Positions 15,505 through 23,746 of a stretch of DNA of 43,271 bases are shown piece by piece. Below the pieces are notes generated by a model. That model did not search any database, was not told the origin of the DNA, and worked only from the letters and a program-made list of their open reading frames with translations. The stretch lies in contig NZ_JAPFEA010000060.1 in NCBI RefSeq assembly GCF_026169115.1, positions 1 through 43,271 of the forward strand, in the 5' to 3' direction. The translations under genes and the position numbers were made by a program. Position 1 is the stretch's first letter. Each line of letters begins with the position of its first letter. Source of the DNA: Intestinimonas sp. (GTDB lineage: Bacteria > Bacillota > Clostridia > Oscillospirales > Oscillospiraceae).

Positions 15505-16143
15505 TCACGCCCCCTCCGCCCACCGGCGGAAGCCCTCCCAGAGCTCCATGGCCTTGAATTTGATGACATAGCCCTCGCTCTCTCCGGTGAGAAGGGCGGC
15601 CTCCTCCTCGCCCAGGGCGGCCAGGGCGGGTTGGGCCTCCAGGCCGGCGCTCTGGCACAGGGGCGGAAAGACCACGCACCACCAGTTTCGGCCCTGTCCC
15701 TCTCCCAAAGTCACCCGCAGGGCGGTATACCGCCCCTGGGGGAGGGCAAAGCCGTCGTAGGTCTTGGTGGGGAACCACACATCGTCGGCCAGGGAGGCGG
15801 TCACGGGGCAGGAGACCCCCGCCAGGGCCACCGCCTCCTCTGCCGCCGCCTCCAGCTCCGGCAGGGCCCGGCGGAGGGCCTCGGACGCCTCCCGGGCGGT
15901 GCGGGTGTGGGCGCAGACCGCCGCCGCCCGCTCCAGAACCCGGTCCCGGACCCGCAGCTTCAACGCCTGGTCGGCGGCGCTGTCCGAGTTGGCCACCACA
16001 TGGAGACGGACCACCTGCTCCGCCAGGGCGGCCTGCTCCCGGTCCAGCCACACACCCGTCAGCAGCGCGATGGCCAGTCCCGCCATCAGCGCCCCCTCCC
16101 AGCGGCGCAGCCGCCGGCTGTTTTTCCCTTCCCTTCGCTCCAT
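15505..16143 (-). CDS. spoIIR: Stage II sporulation protein R
   Basis: A 212-residue protein with an N-terminal membrane anchor or signal (about 18-37) and the SpoIIR core: VVRLHVVANSDSAADQALKL, KVRD-like VRDRVL, a WFPTKTYDGFALPQGRYTAL block and GRNWWCVVFPPLC. SpoIIR is made in the forespore, is exported to the intermembrane space and triggers SpoIIGA to activate sigma-E in the mother cell. The start at 16143 is chosen because AAGGAGG lies 7 nt before it; the ATG at 16164 has none. On the minus strand GGGCACAAT upstream (near 16180) fits the -10 of forespore sigma factors, but no matching -35 was found. The gene converges with gerQ. Confidence 0.92.
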   Translation of the reverse strand: MERREGKNSRRLRRWEGALMAGLAIALLTGVWLDREQAALAEQVVRLHVVANSDSAADQALKLRVRDRVLERAAAVCAHTRTAREASEALRRALPELEAAAEEAVALAGVSCPVTASLADDVWFPTKTYDGFALPQGRYTALRVTLGEGQGRNWWCVVFPPLCQSAGLEAQPALAALGEEEAALLTGESEGYVIKFKAMELWEGFRRWAEGA

Positions 16144-16308
16144 ATCGGGCCCTCCTTGTCTCATGTCCCCTCTATTGTGCCCGCCGCCGCCCCGGTCCAG
16201 ACCGCTTGGCGCATGAAGTTTTTAATCCAATTTTCATCTTTCTTCGCCCCCGCCTTTCAGGGACGGGTGGTATGCTTGGAACAGAAACAGAAAAAGGAGG
16301 GACCCACT

Positions 16309-16560
16309 TTGTTTACCCTGTTTGCCCTGACGCTGGTCTGTCTGGTCGGCGTGGTCCTGTTCAGCGTGGCCGCCGCCCTGGTCCTCACCCTCATCGGTCT
16401 GCCCCTGGCGCTGCTGTTCAGTCTGCTGCCCTGGGTGCTGCGGCTGGCCGGCATCGTACTGCTGGTCAAGGGCCTGCTGGACCGCCCCTTCCAGCTGGAA
16501 AACCTGCTCCCCGCCGCCGGGGCCTTTGCCGCCTCCTGGCTGCTGTCCTGGCTGTTCTAA
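16309..16560 (+). CDS. Small membrane protein with TTG start
   Basis: An 83-residue, strongly hydrophobic protein with about three membrane segments: 1-25 (LFALTLVCLVGVVLFSVAAA), 30-58 (LIGLPLALLFSLLPWVLRLA) and 68-82. The start is TTG at 16309, placed by AAGGAGG exactly 8 nt upstream; no ATG lies nearby in frame. The family is not recognised, though the pattern resembles small Firmicute envelope proteins. It sits between divergent spoIIR and the response regulator promoter and is probably monocistronic. Confidence 0.65.
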   Translation: MFTLFALTLVCLVGVVLFSVAAALVLTLIGLPLALLFSLLPWVLRLAGIVLLVKGLLDRPFQLENLLPAAGAFAASWLLSWLF

Positions 16561-16601
16561 GGCCGGCTTTGTGATGTTTTTCTTACGTTTTCCCCCAGCC
16601 G

Positions 16602-16631
16602 TTGACTTTCCCCGCCGGGAGCGGCTATAAT
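16602..16631 (+). promoter_or_regulatory. Sigma-A promoter of the response regulator gene
   Basis: TTGACT (16602-16607) and a perfect TATAAT (16626-16631) are 18 nt apart. The ATG at 16665 follows after a leader of about 27 nt containing AGGAGGAG. Confidence 0.8.
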
Positions 16632-16664
16632 CATAGCCAGAGAAGCGGCAGAGGAGGAGACGAC

Positions 16665-17360
<696 letters not shown>

Positions 17361-17402
17361 CCCCGCCCCGCAAAAATTTTTCAAGAAAATTTGATATTTT
17401 AG

Positions 17403-17431
17403 TTGACAACCGGCGGCATATCCGGTATACT
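17403..17431 (+). promoter_or_regulatory. Promoter of the tRNA operon
   Basis: A consensus TTGACA (17403-17408), 17-nt spacer and TATACT (17426-17431), placed about 31 nt before the first tRNA. The upstream stretch 17371-17402 is A/T-rich and may act as an UP element. Confidence 0.85.
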
Positions 17432-17462
17432 AATCCTTGCCCTGTTCACGAAGGGTCGATAT

Positions 17463-17539
17463 GGCGGCATAGCTCAGTTGGCTAGAGCACTCGGTTCATA
17501 CCCGAGTTGTCCCCGGTTCAAATCCAGGTGCCGCTACCA
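17463..17539 (+). tRNA. tRNA-Met (CAT anticodon)
   Basis: A 77-nt cloverleaf. The acceptor GGCGGCA pairs with TGCCGCT (terminal G-T), the anticodon stem CTCGG/CCGAG holds TTCATAC, and CCA is encoded. G1 pairing in the acceptor and the sequence pattern favour elongator tRNA-Met, though a CAT anticodon modified to read Ile (AUA) cannot be excluded from sequence alone. Confidence 0.93.
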
Positions 17540-17561
17540 TGCAGCAGATGCTGCACCGCAT

Positions 17562-17636
17562 GGCGCGTTGGTCAAGCGGCTAAGACACCGCCCTTTCACG
17601 GCGGTAACACGGGTTCGATTCCCGTACGCGTCACCA
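17562..17636 (+). tRNA. tRNA-Glu (TTC anticodon)
   Basis: A 75-nt cloverleaf. The acceptor GGCGCGT pairs with ACGCGTC, the anticodon stem CCGCC/GGCGG holds CTTTCAC, the T arm is ACGGG-TTCGATT-CCCGT, and CCA is encoded. Confidence 0.95.
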
Positions 17637-17650
17637 ACGTCTCCCAATAT

Positions 17651-17726
17651 GGAGGCATAGCTCAGCTGGTAGAGCGCTCGCCTCACACGCGAGAGGTCAC
17701 AGATTCGAGTTCTGTTGTCTCCACCA
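17651..17726 (+). tRNA. tRNA-Val (CAC anticodon)
   Basis: A 76-nt cloverleaf. The acceptor GGAGGCA pairs with TGTCTCC, the anticodon stem CTCGC/GCGAG holds CTCACAC, and CCA is encoded. It is the last gene of the three-tRNA transcript. Confidence 0.95.
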
Positions 17727-17730
17727 AAGC

Positions 17731-17782
17731 AACGAGACCCGAACTTATCCCCGATGGGGGATGAGTTCGGGTCTCGTTTTTT
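17731..17782 (+). terminator. Terminator of the tRNA operon
   Basis: The stem AACGAGACCCGAACT/AGTTCGGGTCTCGTT with an inner ATCCCC/GGGGAT helix is followed by TTTTTT. It lies 5 nt after tRNA-Val. Confidence 0.92.
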
Positions 17783-17844
17783 CCGCAAGTTTCCCTGTTT
17801 GCCTTCGTTCCTGCTGTAATTCCACAGGGAACGGTTGATCTGCC

Positions 17845-17873
17845 TTGCATTTTGCGGCGCTTTCAGGTATGCT
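17845..17873 (+). promoter_or_regulatory. Promoter of the S-layer-homology gene
   Basis: TTGCAT (17845-17850) and TATGCT (17868-17873) are 17 nt apart; the ATG follows 43 nt later with GAGGGAGAAG as ribosome site. Confidence 0.6.
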
Positions 17874-17916
17874 TGTTTTAGTTTCCGACCAAAATCCACA
17901 CAAAAGAGGGAGAAGT

Positions 17917-19125
17917 ATGAAAAAACGCATGGCTTTCCTGTGCCTGACGCTCACATTGGCTGCTTTCGCCCTGTTCTCTGCCCCTTCGGCCTATGCCGCC
18001 GCACCGGTGTTCACCGATGTCCCCGACAGCCACTGGGCAGTCGGCTTCATCAACGAGATGGCGGAGGGCGGTCTGGTCGCCGGCTACGGCGGCGGCAAGT
18101 TTGGGCCCGAGGACCCCTTCAACATCGACCAGATGTGTACCATCATCTGCGCAGCCAAGGGATACCCCCAGTCCTCCAAGGACGGCTACTGGGCCTACGG
18201 CGCTGTGGACTACTGCCTGAACACCCTCAAGTGCCTGCCCAACTACGGCGCTATCAACAAGGAGAACTACTCCGTGCCCGTCACCCGTGAGCTGGCATAC
18301 TACATGCTGATGACCGGCCTGGGTAAGGGCCCCGAAGCCGAGGGGAAGGCCAACCCCCAGATGACCGCCACCGACATTCCCGACTACGCCAGCATTGATG
18401 TCAAGTTCCAGCCTGCCATTCTGAAGGCATACCAGCAGGGCCTCACCGTCGGCATCAACGATCAGCTGGAGTTTGCGCCCAAGACCATCCTGAGCCGCGC
18501 CCAGGGCGTCACCATGCTGGTTCGGGCCGGCTGGACACAGGCTGCCGAAGTGGCGAAACCTGTGACCGAAGGCCGCACCATCGACGAGATTTATGCCGCC
18601 TTCAAGGCCAGCGATAAGTGGGAAGAGACACAGGGCGCTTTGGGTATGGTTCTCCAGTATAAAGACAAGACCTGCGGCACCATTGAAATCGAGGTCCGGG
18701 AGACTATGTCGGGTAAGATGCTCTTCGTAACTATGTACGAACGGTCTCCCATCGGAGATGGTCTCATTGACAACTCCGCCTTTAAGCCTGCTGGCCGCCA
18801 GGTGGTGAAGAGTGTTCTGGATGAGATTTTCCCCACCAAGTCCCAGGATGCCTATATGGCTCTGAAAGACGTTATGCTCCAGACTATTTATGAGTACGGC
18901 GGAGCCCAATATCCCAGCGCCATCCGCTGGTATGATGGTCGAATGATGGTTTGCCGGAGTAATTCGGACTCCCATATTATTGAGTTTGACATTGGGGAGC
19001 TGAATGATGAGAAAATCTATAACTCATCAAAAGCTATCGTTCGCACCAGCGGAAAACAGAAATATATCTCTTATGCAGGCGGTTATGGAGCCGACCCCGA
19101 GGCTTTCGAGCTGGATAAGTGGTAA
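17917..19125 (+). CDS. Secreted S-layer-homology domain protein
   Basis: A 402-residue exported protein. Residues 1-28 are a signal peptide ending SAYAAA. Three SLH-type segments follow: about 31-80 (FTDVPDSHWAVGFINEMAEG, then GLVAGYGGGKFGP), 88-140 (YWAYGAVDYCLNTL) and 165-210 (AILKAYQQGLTVGIN..LSRAQGVTMLVRAGW). SLH domains anchor proteins to secondary cell-wall polymers. The C-terminal half (about 225-402) matches no domain I know. Base composition changes within the gene: the last 500 bases are visibly more A/T-rich in third codon positions than the neighbours, which may reflect transfer. The stop at 19123-19125 is followed in the same frame by an acetamidase remnant. Confidence 0.85.
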   Translation: MKKRMAFLCLTLTLAAFALFSAPSAYAAAPVFTDVPDSHWAVGFINEMAEGGLVAGYGGGKFGPEDPFNIDQMCTIICAAKGYPQSSKDGYWAYGAVDYCLNTLKCLPNYGAINKENYSVPVTRELAYYMLMTGLGKGPEAEGKANPQMTATDIPDYASIDVKFQPAILKAYQQGLTVGINDQLEFAPKTILSRAQGVTMLVRAGWTQAAEVAKPVTEGRTIDEIYAAFKASDKWEETQGALGMVLQYKDKTCGTIEIEVRETMSGKMLFVTMYERSPIGDGLIDNSAFKPAGRQVVKSVLDEIFPTKSQDAYMALKDVMLQTIYEYGGAQYPSAIRWYDGRMMVCRSNSDSHIIEFDIGELNDEKIYNSSKAIVRTSGKQKYISYAGGYGADPEAFELDKW

Positions 19126-19152
19126 GCTGAGAAACAACCAAATCATTGTCCC

Positions 19153-19755
19153 GAAAGGAGAGAGGAGGAGGCCACCCGGCTCCTCCCCATCCGCGAGGGC
19201 CGGGCCGTCCTCAATGAGAAGCTCTCCTTTCCCATCTGTCCCATGATCGGCGTCATCGGCACCGCTCCGGCGGAGGGCGCCGTCCCCACCGGCACCCCCG
19301 GCCCCCACGGCGGCAACATGGACTGCAAACGCATCGGCGCCGGCGCCGTCCTCTATCTGCCCGTGGCGGTGGAGGGGGCGCTTCTGGCCATGGGCGACCT
19401 CCATGCCGCCATGGGAGACGGCGAAGTGGTGGTCTGCGGGGTGGAGATCGCCGGGCAGGTCACCGTCCGGGTCACCGTCCTGAAAGACTGCCCCCTCCCC
19501 ACCCCCTTCCTGGTCACAGAGCGGGCCTTCATGACCATCTCCTCCGCCCCCACGCTGAACGACGCCGCCGCCGACGCCACACTGCGGATGCGGGACTTCC
19601 TCTTCCGCCGGGTGGGCCTGGAGGAGCACGACGCCGGTATGGTCCTCAGCATTGCCGGCGACGTGCGGGTGTGCCAGATGGTGGACCCCCAGGTCACCTG
19701 CCGCATGGAGGTCCCCTTGGCCGTGGCCCAGAGCTGCGGCTATGCCTTTCCGTGA
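19153..19755 (+). pseudogene. Acetamidase/formamidase, C-terminal half only
   Basis: The frame encodes about 200 residues clearly of the FmdA/AmdA family: LPIREGRAVLNEKLSFPICP, MIGVIGTAPAEG, VPTGTPGPHGGNMDCKRIG, LYLPVAVEGALLAMGDLHAAMGDGE and DVRVCQMVDP. The family is around 300 residues, so roughly the first third or more is absent. No convincing start is present: purine-rich AAAGGAGAGAGGAGG lies where homology stops, the only nearby ATG (19243) is inside the conserved core, and the frame is open back to the stop of the S-layer gene. It looks like a gene whose 5' part was replaced by the S-layer gene. Family members hydrolyse formamide or acetamide to ammonia and acid with a bound metal; activity of this fragment is unlikely. 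Confidence 0.75.
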
Positions 19756-19795
19756 GATCCCCCCATCCTCCGTTCAACAGGCCGCTAAAACCACA

Positions 19796-19832
19796 AGGCG
19801 CGTCCGGCTGTCAATGACAGTCGGACGCGCCT
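19796..19832. terminator. Convergent terminator
   Basis: The stem AGGCGCGTCCGGCTGTCA/TGACAGTCGGACGCGCCT (one mismatch) is followed on the plus strand by CTTATTATCTTATTT. It separates the acetamidase remnant from the minus-strand CoA-transferase ending at 19859. Confidence 0.8.
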
Positions 19833-19858
19833 CTTATTATCTTATTTGTACGGAAGAA

Positions 19859-21079
19859 TCAGATGACCTTCTTCTCCTTGAGCTGTTCCAGCTCCTCGGC
19901 GGAGAGCCCCAGGAGGCCGCCGTAGACCTCATCGTTGCTGCCGCCCAGTGCAGGACTGCACTCATATTCGACGTGGTTCTCACTGAGCTTGGGAGCGAAG
20001 CCAGGCAGCTTTACTTTGCCCCGCTGAGGATGCTCCACCTCCACGATCATGCCCCGCTCCAGGTACTGTGGATCATTGGTGATGTCGGCACAGTCCAGCA
20101 GCGCACCGGCAGGGATATCGGCCTTGCACAGGATATCCATGGCGGTGATCTTGTCGTAGTTCTTCAGCCAGTCCTTGATGGCGCTGTCGCAGATATCCCG
20201 GTGCTCGTAGCGGCTGCGGGGCGTGGCCATCTCGGGGCAGACGTCCTGTTTCAGGTCAGGCCGGCCAATGACATCGCACAGATTATCCCACTGCTTGCTG
20301 CCGGGGTGGCGGGAGCAGTAAATGTGCACATAGTCATTGGGTCCGAACGGTTTGCAGGGATAGGTGTCAGAGGGGGCCACATCCTCCAGGGGCATGCCGT
20401 TGGCCACGCGGCGGTTGGGCTTGCCGTTGTTGAGATAGGGCTCCCACTGGGACCGGCTCAGGCCGATCATGAAATCCTGCATGGCCACGTCCACCCGCTG
20501 GCCGATGCCCTCCCGCTCGCGCTGGAGAAGGGCGGCAATGATGCTGGTGGCCAGCATAATGCCGGTGCCGGAGTCGGCCACGGAAATGCCGCACTTGATG
20601 GGCTGCTCCGGTGTGCCGGTGGCGGAGACCATGACGCCGGTGTGTGTAGCAATGGGGTCAAAGGCGGGGTAATCGGCATAGGGACCGCTCTGGGCAAAGC
20701 CCTTCAGGGAGGCATAGATGATCTTGGGATTGATCTCCTTGCAATGCTCATAGGTGAGGCCCAGGTGATCCATGGAACCGGGGCCCATGTTCTCCACCAC
20801 CACGTCGCACTTGGCCAGCAGACTCTCCAGCAGAGCCAGCCCCTCGGGAGCCTTGGCATTGCAGGTGATGGATTTCTTATTCATGTTCATGACCAGGAAG
20901 CCGTAGCTGTCCACACCGGGCTCCGCCTGGGAATAGCGTCCCAGCTCACCCTTTCCGGGGCGCTCCACCTTGAGCACCTCGGCGCCCAGCCAGGCCAGGG
21001 TCTCGGTACACACAGTATCGGACTCAAACTGAGTCATATCCAGGATACGATATCCGGAGAGAGGTCCTTTACAAGCCAT
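19859..21079 (-). CDS. Family III CoA-transferase (CaiB/BaiF, Frc type)
   Basis: A 406-residue interlocked-dimer CoA-transferase. D169 in GISVADSGTG lies exactly where formyl-CoA transferase has its catalytic Asp169, which forms an aspartyl-CoA anhydride. Other family blocks are YRILDMTQFESDTVCTETLA, LGAEVLKVERP, VVVENMGPGSMDHLGL and a QRVDVAMQD core. It would move CoA between two carboxylates in the cytoplasm. It is the last gene of arm A, 24 nt after the dehydratase-like pair, with AAGGAGG before its ATG. Family III members commonly partner radical or dehydratase pathways for aromatic or branched acids (for example benzylsuccinate or phenyllactate), but the substrate here is unknown. Confidence 0.9.
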   Translation of the reverse strand: MACKGPLSGYRILDMTQFESDTVCTETLAWLGAEVLKVERPGKGELGRYSQAEPGVDSYGFLVMNMNKKSITCNAKAPEGLALLESLLAKCDVVVENMGPGSMDHLGLTYEHCKEINPKIIYASLKGFAQSGPYADYPAFDPIATHTGVMVSATGTPEQPIKCGISVADSGTGIMLATSIIAALLQREREGIGQRVDVAMQDFMIGLSRSQWEPYLNNGKPNRRVANGMPLEDVAPSDTYPCKPFGPNDYVHIYCSRHPGSKQWDNLCDVIGRPDLKQDVCPEMATPRSRYEHRDICDSAIKDWLKNYDKITAMDILCKADIPAGALLDCADITNDPQYLERGMIVEVEHPQRGKVKLPGFAPKLSENHVEYECSPALGGSNDEVYGGLLGLSAEELEQLKEKKVI

Positions 21080-21103
21080 AATCGATTCCTCCTTATCTGA
21101 TCG

Positions 21104-22456
21104 TCACTTCTGCTGCTTACTTTCCTTACTCGGAATGACGCGCTTCTCAATGAAATCCTCCACCAGGCCGGTCATGGTCTCGGCGTTCCACTTTCTGGGG
21201 TTGACAGGGTCGGCGTGGAAGGCCAAGACAGGGATGCCCGCGTCCTCCAGGACCTTTTTGATGAAGTAGCTGCCCTCCACGGCCTGCATATCGTTTTCAG
21301 GGATCATATAGACCACGCCGTCGATATCGTTCTGCCGGGCCTGCTGAAGGAACCAGCTGGAGTTCCAGGGAGGCATGTGGAGAAAATCCTCCATACCGAT
21401 AAAGCGAGCCGCCAGGGCACGGAGGGGGTCCTCCTCCACATGGTTGCGGATGTAGGCGTCGGCGCCCATGGCCAGGTACATGGACCACATGAAGACGGCG
21501 CCGTACTTCTCCTCAAAACGCTGATAAAAGGCGAAATCCTGCCACATACCCCTGCCCAGCCACATCATGCGCAGCTTCTCGTTGGGCACGGCGGCCTCGC
21601 CCTTGTCGGCCAAAGCCTTGACCTCCTCGTAGAGGCTTTTGGCGTGATCGGCGGCCCAGCGGGTGCCCCGCTGCCACTGTGCCTGCATCACGGCGTTGAT
21701 GGTATCCACCACGGTGACGGGGACGGGGTGACACTGGGCGATCAGGTCCCGAAGCTTCCGGTACCAGCCCTCCTGCTCGTTGATGAGGTCCATGACCTCC
21801 TGGAGCTTGTTCATGTCGAACATCTTGCCCGTCTTCATCTCCAGGTAGCGGATGAGCTCCTTGAGCTCCTCCACGGCCAGGTCGATGCGGTCTGTGTCGT
21901 AGAGTTCCTCCCAGCGGTCAGGGGCCAGCTCGTACCAGTTGAGGGGGGTCATCCGGGCCTGGGTATTCTCGATGGTGTAGAGCTCGGCGTCATAGTTCTC
22001 GGCCAGCAGGCCGAAGATCTTGTTCTGGGCGTCGCCGGTCAGGCGGGTCACGCAGAGCGTCGGCTTGGGCAGACCGCCCCAGGGACCCATGGGGTTGCCC
22101 TCGGCATCCACCTTGTGGTCATCGGGGTCAAAGCTCTCGGCCAGGGCCTGAGCGTCATAGCTATTGAGGTCGGGCCGATAGCCGTTTGCCTGCATGAGGC
22201 CGAAATATTTCTTGGTCATCCGCTTGGCTCCGCAGATAGCGGCCCACCACTGGTTGACCACAAAGGGGATGTCCATGGCCCTGAAGATCTCCATAGGCAC
22301 GTCAGCATTGAGGATGGCGAAGTCGCACTGCTCCTTCTCCACCCGGTCCTTCATGGCGAAGAACCACTCCTTCTGATAGACGCTCACCGTCTTGGTGGCC
22401 TTGAGCTTCTTGACCACGGTGGAACGGGAGCCGGGGGCTTTCTTTTCCTCCGCCAT
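21104..22456 (-). CDS. 2-Hydroxyacyl-CoA dehydratase/benzoyl-CoA reductase-family subunit A, ligand cysteines apparently lost
   Basis: A 450-residue protein of the HgdB/BcrB fold. Recognisable blocks are QWWAAICGAKRMTKKYFGLM (66-88), PWGGLPKPTLCVTRLTGDAQ (125-144) and NDIDGVVYMIPEND (376-389). In classical members three cysteines bind a [4Fe-4S] cluster: one after a GY..C/S-Y stretch, one in a TCD motif and one in an FCD-P-like motif. At these places this protein reads YRPDLNSYDAQ, LTGDAQ and MIPENDM, with no cysteine. The cysteines it has (C44, C75, C135, C242) are elsewhere. The alignment is by eye. Its ATG overlaps the stop of the partner gene (TAATG), so the two are coupled. No activator ATPase is nearby. 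Confidence 0.75.
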   Translation of the reverse strand: MAEEKKAPGSRSTVVKKLKATKTVSVYQKEWFFAMKDRVEKEQCDFAILNADVPMEIFRAMDIPFVVNQWWAAICGAKRMTKKYFGLMQANGYRPDLNSYDAQALAESFDPDDHKVDAEGNPMGPWGGLPKPTLCVTRLTGDAQNKIFGLLAENYDAELYTIENTQARMTPLNWYELAPDRWEELYDTDRIDLAVEELKELIRYLEMKTGKMFDMNKLQEVMDLINEQEGWYRKLRDLIAQCHPVPVTVVDTINAVMQAQWQRGTRWAADHAKSLYEEVKALADKGEAAVPNEKLRMMWLGRGMWQDFAFYQRFEEKYGAVFMWSMYLAMGADAYIRNHVEEDPLRALAARFIGMEDFLHMPPWNSSWFLQQARQNDIDGVVYMIPENDMQAVEGSYFIKKVLEDAGIPVLAFHADPVNPRKWNAETMTGLVEDFIEKRVIPSKESKQQK

Positions 22457-23625
22457 TACCGGACACCTCCTTTCAGCTCAGCCGCAAAGCCTGCCAGCTT
22501 GTCATCCAAGTCCTCATTTTTGGCCACGGGCCAGAGCATGCGCCCGAAGGTAATGTGCTTGATGCCACGACTCTCCAGGCTCTTGCACTGCTTGGGCATA
22601 TCCCAGGTGGCCACCTCGTCGTACTGGTTGGTGTAGAAGACCACGCCCTGGGCGTTCACAGCGTCCACCTCCCGGTCCAGTGCCTCCTTGCGCTGGGCGG
22701 GCGTGGACTTCTTGGCGGAGAACTCCCGGAGGAGATAGCGGTCCACAATGGCGCGGATCACCGGGTAATCCAGGTTGAAGTCCCGGTCATAGAACCGGTC
22801 GCCCCAGTCGGTGTCCTCGCCCACCACCACCAGGCCGGCAGCCTCCATCTTCTCATAGAGGACGGTGTCCTCCTGGTTGGCGCCCGTGTAAAATACCCGT
22901 GGACCGGCCAGCACGGGCCAGCTTCTGGCGTCCTCAGTGACCTGACGGACCAGTCTGGTGTGCTCCGCCCGATCCATAAAGAGCCCCGCGCCGATGATGA
23001 CCAGGGCCTCGGACCCGCCAATGCGGACCTCAGCACCGTGGCGGAGCCAGGCCATTTCCCGCAGGGCCTGACGGTTCTCGTTGCAGATTCGGGCGGCGGC
23101 GCGGATCTCCTCATCGGAGATGCTCCGACCGGCCCACTCCTCCACCTGCTGCCGGAAGAGTTCAATGACGAACTCGTCCCTGGTCTGGTGGATGCGGTGG
23201 CGGGTAAAGAGCCAGTCGATGAAGGCCACCGGGGGAACCTTCTTCTCAGGCTCCACCCGATGGATCTCCCGCAGATAGAGGAAGACCCGGATGATGACAT
23301 CGGTGCTGTTGGAGATGGCCAGAGCGTCAAGCTGGTCGTAGTAGGTCCCGTCCACGATTTTCTCGAACTGGGCCCGGACCGCCGGATCAAAGGCATACTC
23401 CAGGTATTTGTCGGTCTCCACCAGAGGGCGGTTGGGGTCGGCACAAATCTGGACGGGCAGCATACCGCCGGCCATGATAAGCTCGTCAGGCACGTCACAG
23501 CCCAACTCACCGATGACCTTCTTCCCAGCGGCGCGCCACTTGGCCGCCTCCGCGTCGCGGTGGTCGTAGACATCCTTCAGCGCGGCAAAGGCCTTGCTCT
23601 GCATGGCGCAGTCGCGGATGCTCAT
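22456..23625 (-). CDS. 2-Hydroxyacyl-CoA dehydratase/benzoyl-CoA reductase-family subunit B, ligand cysteines apparently lost
   Basis: A 389-residue partner of the preceding entry. The family entry motif is visible (GCDVPDELIMAGGMLPVQIC, 42-61), as are the layout of DKYLEYAFDPAVRAQFE (72-88), LDALAISNSTDVIIRVF (99-115) and GVVFYTNQYDEVATWDMP (327-344). In cluster-binding relatives the second, third and fourth blocks carry Cys as in C-YVR, S-TCD-H and FCD-W; here they read FDPAVRA, NSTDV and QYDE. All three expected ligands thus seem replaced in this subunit as well. Without a cluster the ketyl-radical mechanism of the family would not be possible, so the reaction may differ. It is upstream of subunit A in the same transcript. 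Confidence 0.75.
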   Translation of the reverse strand: MSIRDCAMQSKAFAALKDVYDHRDAEAAKWRAAGKKVIGELGCDVPDELIMAGGMLPVQICADPNRPLVETDKYLEYAFDPAVRAQFEKIVDGTYYDQLDALAISNSTDVIIRVFLYLREIHRVEPEKKVPPVAFIDWLFTRHRIHQTRDEFVIELFRQQVEEWAGRSISDEEIRAAARICNENRQALREMAWLRHGAEVRIGGSEALVIIGAGLFMDRAEHTRLVRQVTEDARSWPVLAGPRVFYTGANQEDTVLYEKMEAAGLVVVGEDTDWGDRFYDRDFNLDYPVIRAIVDRYLLREFSAKKSTPAQRKEALDREVDAVNAQGVVFYTNQYDEVATWDMPKQCKSLESRGIKHITFGRMLWPVAKNEDLDDKLAGFAAELKGGVR

Positions 23626-23674
23626 GAGACAGTCACTTCCTTTTTTATATACTGAACGGGCCTGCTCCGACGGG

Positions 23675-23696
23675 CCGGACCCGTTGGCCGGTCCGG
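23675..23696 (-). other. Intercistronic hairpin in arm A
   Basis: CCGGACC and GGTCCGG (7 bp, 8-nt loop) lie in the 121-nt gap between the transporter gene and the dehydratase-like genes. There is no T run. It may set mRNA processing or partial termination between transporter and enzymes. Confidence 0.35.
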
Positions 23697-23746
23697 TATC
23701 CGCCGGGGCAGAGATGTGATGGTATCTGGTTCAGGTCAGACCGGGA

